From Chrysaora quinquecirrha (taxonomy: Eukaryota > Cnidaria > Scyphozoa > Semaeostomeae > Pelagiidae), in the NCBI GenBank assembly GCA_014526335.1, contig JACTAT010000060.1:186001-250000 (forward strand): a stretch of DNA of 64,000 nt. The letters are read 5' to 3'. Both the position numbers and the translations under genes were made by a program. This document shows, piece after piece, positions 39,935-45,900 of the stretch. Positions within the stretch are counted from its first letter, which is position 1. The number at the start of each line of letters is the position of its first letter. The notes beneath the pieces were generated by a model. The model worked only from the letters and a program-made list of their open reading frames with translations, was not told where the DNA came from and did not search any database.

Positions 39935-42900
39935 GAAATCAACAAAAATTTAAGAAACTGGGTAGCAATCCCAAGCAAATATTGTTTTACCTGTGAAGAA
40001 TATTATGTTCATGAATATATTTAATTGCAGAAACCATTTGTTGAAACATTAATAATATTTCTTGTTCATCAATTTCTTTATCCAATTTTAGTAAATACTG
40101 CGCAAGTGTCCTGAAAAAGCATTAGCGATAATATTAGATACTAATAATGATGACAACGAGGATAAAGGCCCCAGTTACACTATGCCGGCATGCCGCCTTG
40201 AGTTTCGTATCGGATGGGCTTTCAGTTACACAATGACGACCCAATCCGGTATAAGACGCTCCGCAAATCGTCTTGAAAATCATTGCCGCTCTGGAGGTGA
40301 TATGAAAATCAAGACGCGACGCAGCGTCACAGTGTAATCAGACCAATCCGATATATGATGATCTGAAACCTTGTTTTCCTATTGTTTCACAATACAAATG
40401 CGAAGCAAATCTGCGAAGGAGCTGCCGTTGCATCTCAGTGTAACTGCAAATGATCACCACAGAAATCACGGCGCTGCGCTCGTGCAACTGCTTGGCAAAA
40501 TCTTATGACGGCACGAAAATCAAAACGCAACGATATCATGCCGGCATAGTGTAACTAGGGCCTAAGGCCCTGACCAAACGATCAAACATTGTTGGTCCAA
40601 CATTTGAGATTTGCTTGTCAAGCAAAATGTTTTATCGCTTGGCCATGTCCAAAAACAATACTCCAACATTTTTTGTTTGCATCAAGCAAAAAATGTTTTT
40701 GAACTTTTTCAAAAATATCCCGCCACAAATTTAGTTACTTTTGTTTGCCAAGCGATGTATTTGGACGTGGGTAATAACAAAAACAAAATTTTATAGACTT
40801 ACCCTCCATCCGCATATTCCATTTCAATCCATAATGTCCCTTCTTCTTCAAAACTATCATAGTAACTGATGATGTTTGGATGACTGAGCATGCTCAGTAC
40901 AGTTACCTAGATAAAAATTCACTCGTAAGACAAACTACACAACACAAGTTATAATGCCATTAGCCTAACAGTGTAATTGAGATCGTGGGTTTAGCCCCCG
41001 TCAACGAATATACTTTTAACGATAGAGCAAATGACATTGACATGACAACAGGGGGGTTACCTCATTCTTTGCCATAAGTCATTTAGTGGCATTCAGGTCG
41101 TGGGCTTTAATCCCTTCACATTTCTGCTTCTTTAAATAAAGTAAATGATATCGATATGAAAACAGGGGGTTACCTCATTCCTCGCCATTAGCCTCTCAGT
41201 GACATTCAAATCGTTGGTTTTAACCCTCCTTTACATTTCTACTTCTAATAGTAAAGCAAATGACATTGAAATGACAGCAGGGGGTTACCTCATCCATTGT
41301 CATTAGCCTCTCACTTGCATTTAGCTTGTGGGTTTTAACCCCCCTACATTTCTACTTATCATAATAAAGCTAAGGACATATCAATTACAACAGGGGGTTA
41401 CATCATTCTTTGCCATTAACCTCTCAGTGGCATTCAGTTAGTGGGCTTTCATCCCCCCTTCAAATAGCTTCTTCTTACGATAGAGCAAATGATTTTAACA
41501 TTAAAACAGGGGGTTACCTCATTCTTTGCCATTAGCCTCTCAGTAGCATTCAGATCGTGGATGTTGATTTCCTTCAAAACCACCAATGAGTCGTCATCCT
41601 TTTTTCGATATAAAACCGCTGTACCGTACGAACCTTTGAAACAAGAATTGAAAGTCAGCCTCCCGGTTTAGAAATACAAAACCAAAGGGAAAGTTCAGAA
41701 AAGTAAAACTTTACAGGGGGGATAATTAAAGAGTGCACCAAGTCTAGGAAAACAGGAAAACAATTGCAATCCCCCGGCTACAAATGTTTAGCATATACAA
41801 AAAGCAAAGCAGTTAAATTTTCTCAGGGGGACGAACATCAACGTATGATACCCCAAACAAGATCAAGCGTATTTTTCTCCATTTCTGAAATTTCAAAAGA
41901 ACTGAACGTAAGAGATACCGGATTGTATAAAAGTAGAAAAACTGATACCCTCCCCTGGCTATACATATGAATGTGCTGCAGAGCAGAATGGCCAGCAACC
42001 CCTTTCAGGGGGTATATACAGATATATTACGGCTGGATTGCCTCAAGATCGATGCCTCTAATTTTATACCCCCGGTTATATGCATAAAAGTAACACGAAA
42101 TACAAGGAACATTTAGGCTTGGAAAGGGGTGTTTACCTTTTCCAACAGTCCTAATCTTCTCGAATTTGCTGATTGATTGATTACTGGTCCCAGACCATGT
42201 TCTCAAAAGCTCTGCTTTCAAATATAAATCTGATATGGACCTAAAAAAATTTACAGAATAATAGTCAGTAGTTGACTCCAGATAGTATTCATAAAAATTA
42301 GGTCTTTACACAGTCGATGGGCCTGCAGAGCAAAACACCTTTCAAAAAGTCAACGACAAATTAACAGAGCCCAATTAAATCTTCGAGTAACTCTCCAATT
42401 CATACAACCCAAGGCTGCCCCTTCTCCCATCTGGCTAAAAATTTCAACTTTTTTATGCTTCTTCAGTACCATACATATGACTTTCATGAATGGCGAACAA
42501 TAGGATAGATTTTTCCACAAGTGGCATACCACAATAGATGAGAATCGAACTTGGACTGCATGATCAGAGAGCAAACGACGTTTTCACTGAGTTAATAGAG
42601 CTCGATGAAATCGCCGAATAACTTCCCTTAAATTATCCATTCATGGCTCTGCTACAGTTTGGCTTTTTATTTCGGCAATGTTCATACAAAAACATGTATG
42701 AAACTGACGAAAGCTAAATGAGGGAAAACACCATACACGCTTTTTTTATAAGGAACCACTTTATAAGGAACCTACATGTAGAAGACCAGAAAATTTAAAG
42801 AACTTATACTACTAAAGAGAAACTCACTAAGGAACTTTTCATTGTTGAATATTTTATCACTGCAAACAATCCAGAATTAGAAAGCCCGTTCCATTCATTT

Positions 42901-45900
42901 GCAGTCGAAAATCACATAAATTGTACTTTATGCATGTATCAAATGTTTCTTTGAGTAGTCTCGAGCTTTGCTTACATGCAAATGTCTCTGTACGGTAGTC
43001 ATTAAACTGTATGTGCAGTTAAAATTAAGGAACTATTAAGGAACTTTTGGAACTACAATCGTCTCAAAAGACGTCAAAAAATAAGGAACTTTTAGAACTA
43101 GGCTATGAGCTAGGTTCTTTATAAAAAAAGAAGCGTGTAGACCCAAATGGGAGAAGAACCTTGGACTGCATTAATTGGAGAGTTACTCGAAGATATCATT
43201 GGGCCCTTTATCTTAGTTGAAACATCGTTGCCACTGTTTTATGTAACAAAAATTTTTCAATAGTTTTCATGCTTTCGTCAAAGGAGGGATGTGCGTGATT
43301 TGTCAGTAATATTATGCTTGGATGGTATGAGGGGTTTGTGAGTTTGTCAAATCATTGCTGAAGGAACTCTGACAAACATTGCTGAAGGAATTCTGCCTGT
43401 CAGGTAATGTTTTGTCCAAAAAAATTGCTTGTAAAGGAAGATCACTGTTTGACAAACAATGTTTGATCATTAGGCCAGGACCTTACAACAAATGTTTGAT
43501 CTTTTGCTTGGCAAGCAGAATTTGGTTAGCAATGTTTTTGAAAAGATTAAAAGCATTTTCTGCTCGACAAAAACAAAAATAGTGCATAAACAATGCTTTG
43601 CAAAGTGGCCAACCGAAACAACTTTCCAAGTCGCATGCACCAAGGGCGAATCTTTTTGGCAACCTCCTGATTTTAGCAGACCTTCCTAATTCTGAAAACG
43701 GTAGACTTAGGAGGAAAAGGTTTGCTGAACCAAAAAAACACAGCTGCCGAAAACGGTAGGCTGACCAGTATAAACTCCAACTAAACCATTCATTTTAAAG
43801 CGTGAACGAGCTTCCTTGCAATGTCTGCGAAAGCTTCCAGCTTCGGGGACAGAAGGTTTTGGAGGCCTACCAAACCTGCAGTTTTCAGAAGACGGTACCA
43901 ATAAAATACGTTCCGACGTCTACCGAAAAGAGAAGGCGTCTGCTGAGAACAGAATGTGACCAAAAAAATACGCCCCAAGTCTTATGTTATGTTTGTGCTA
44001 AGCCCGCCAGTGCAAATTCTTGTGAGAGTTCCACAGAAATTTCCATCAATTTAAGTTAATCACTTGTCGAAAATCTATATGTTAGTGTTTGCCATTCATG
44101 AAAAATAGATATAAACATGTATGCTTTTGAAGAAACTCAACATAGTCGAAACATGAAAAGTCAAACAGGAGGAGGAGAGTCTTGGGCTGTATGACTTGGA
44201 GTGTTGCTCTTTAGCTCATTGTTGGCTCTCTGATCATGCATCGATTTTGGTATGCCACTCGAAGAAAAATCTATTCTAGTGTTTGCCATTCAAGAAAAAA
44301 CACAAATTAGTTCAATGAATACATAGATGGCGAATTGAAGTTTTAACTTACTTATTTGGGTCGCTTTTGCCAGTGGCATCACCCCCGGTCAAATCTTTTG
44401 TTGCAGTTATAGGCACCTGAAAAAATCACAAAGGTAGATACACCCTGAATATTACTGAACTCAAAATTGATTTAAAGTACAAAATCGCACTTATCACGGG
44501 GGTACGTTCAAATGAACATCAAGACTTTTACTAATTCAGATTCAAAGGTCTAGTTTCACAACTAGGGCTAACTATAACTACAAATGCACTTTTAAGACAG
44601 ATACCAAGTATGATACATTACGTAACCCCCCGAAAGCTATTCGTATTCATGTCGAATTATAATTACAATTAAATACAAAAGACAGTTTACCAGGAGGTTA
44701 ATACAAATAGCTTTATCTTAAAACTTTTAAGGTTGGACCCCGTAACTTCTCATATTTGTGTTCATTTTCAATGGAAATAAGCATTTACCACGGGTGTTAG
44801 TCGATAACATATTCAGGTTTCAAATATGACATAAAACACCCGTAATAATTTTGTAATAAAGGCGATAATGTATGTTGAGAATCAAAGGATACGGGGGTAA
44901 CGACATTTACCTTGATAAAATCTTCTAGACTGCGCAGAACTTGAATTCCTTCGCTGTTTGCACTTAACGGACATGCGAGGAAATCCAGCCTCGCATTCAT
45001 GTCGCTTCTATCCATCAGCATGTCCACGAGGTCCCTAAAGAACTCCATGATTTCATTTTGCTCAGCAGCCGACCCCCTGGCAGACAGAACCTACGGTGAA
45101 GAAATTAGAAAACTTATTTGACGTTTTGGTGAACTGGGAACATTTTTCTAATCGAGACTTCAACAAGTTAACAGCGATCGTTTTGAAATCATTTTTGAAA
45201 GTCATCTCTGCTTAAGTAGTTCAGCTTTTTCCAGTAACTGGTGAACCAAAATACACACTTTTTTTATAAGAATACCTAAATTTTTGCCGAGCCTTGATAA
45301 TTCTTAAGTTTGTTTTCGATTTTGAGCCTAAAAATATTCTTAAATTATTCTTAATTTACAATGTTATCAATAAATAAAATCTTTGTCGTTTGCCATTTTA
45401 TGATAGAAAAAAACTTATTTACAGTTAGAAGTACTATTTCAACTCTATCAACCTTATTAAACCAATGTATTCCAATGTTTATTGTAAAACGTTTATTGTT
45501 ATTTTCAGGCCCTCAAAGTTGCTTAAAAGTTGCTTAACATTTTTTGCACTTAACAACCACCCCTGACTTCGCAGGTCAAAATCGTCAACTGTTAGGCCTA
45601 CAACACGACGTTTGGGAGACAGTAAGGAAAAACGTTAATAACGAACTTGAACATGCAAAACATTTGAACGAAGAACAATTTCCTAACACAAGAAAGAGAA
45701 TAAGCTTGGTTGTTTTACTTCTTAGTTGCTTACAGTAATTCAATTGAGCCCTCAAGTTGCTTAATGTTGAGGTCAGTTTAGCCCTAATTTCTTGTTGAGC
45801 GGTTGCTTATTAAAAAAAAATGTAATGGAAGAAAAAGACTGAAAAGAAATCCCTCTGTAAGCTTTGTCCCTTTAATTTAGGAATTTCACACAAAATATCC

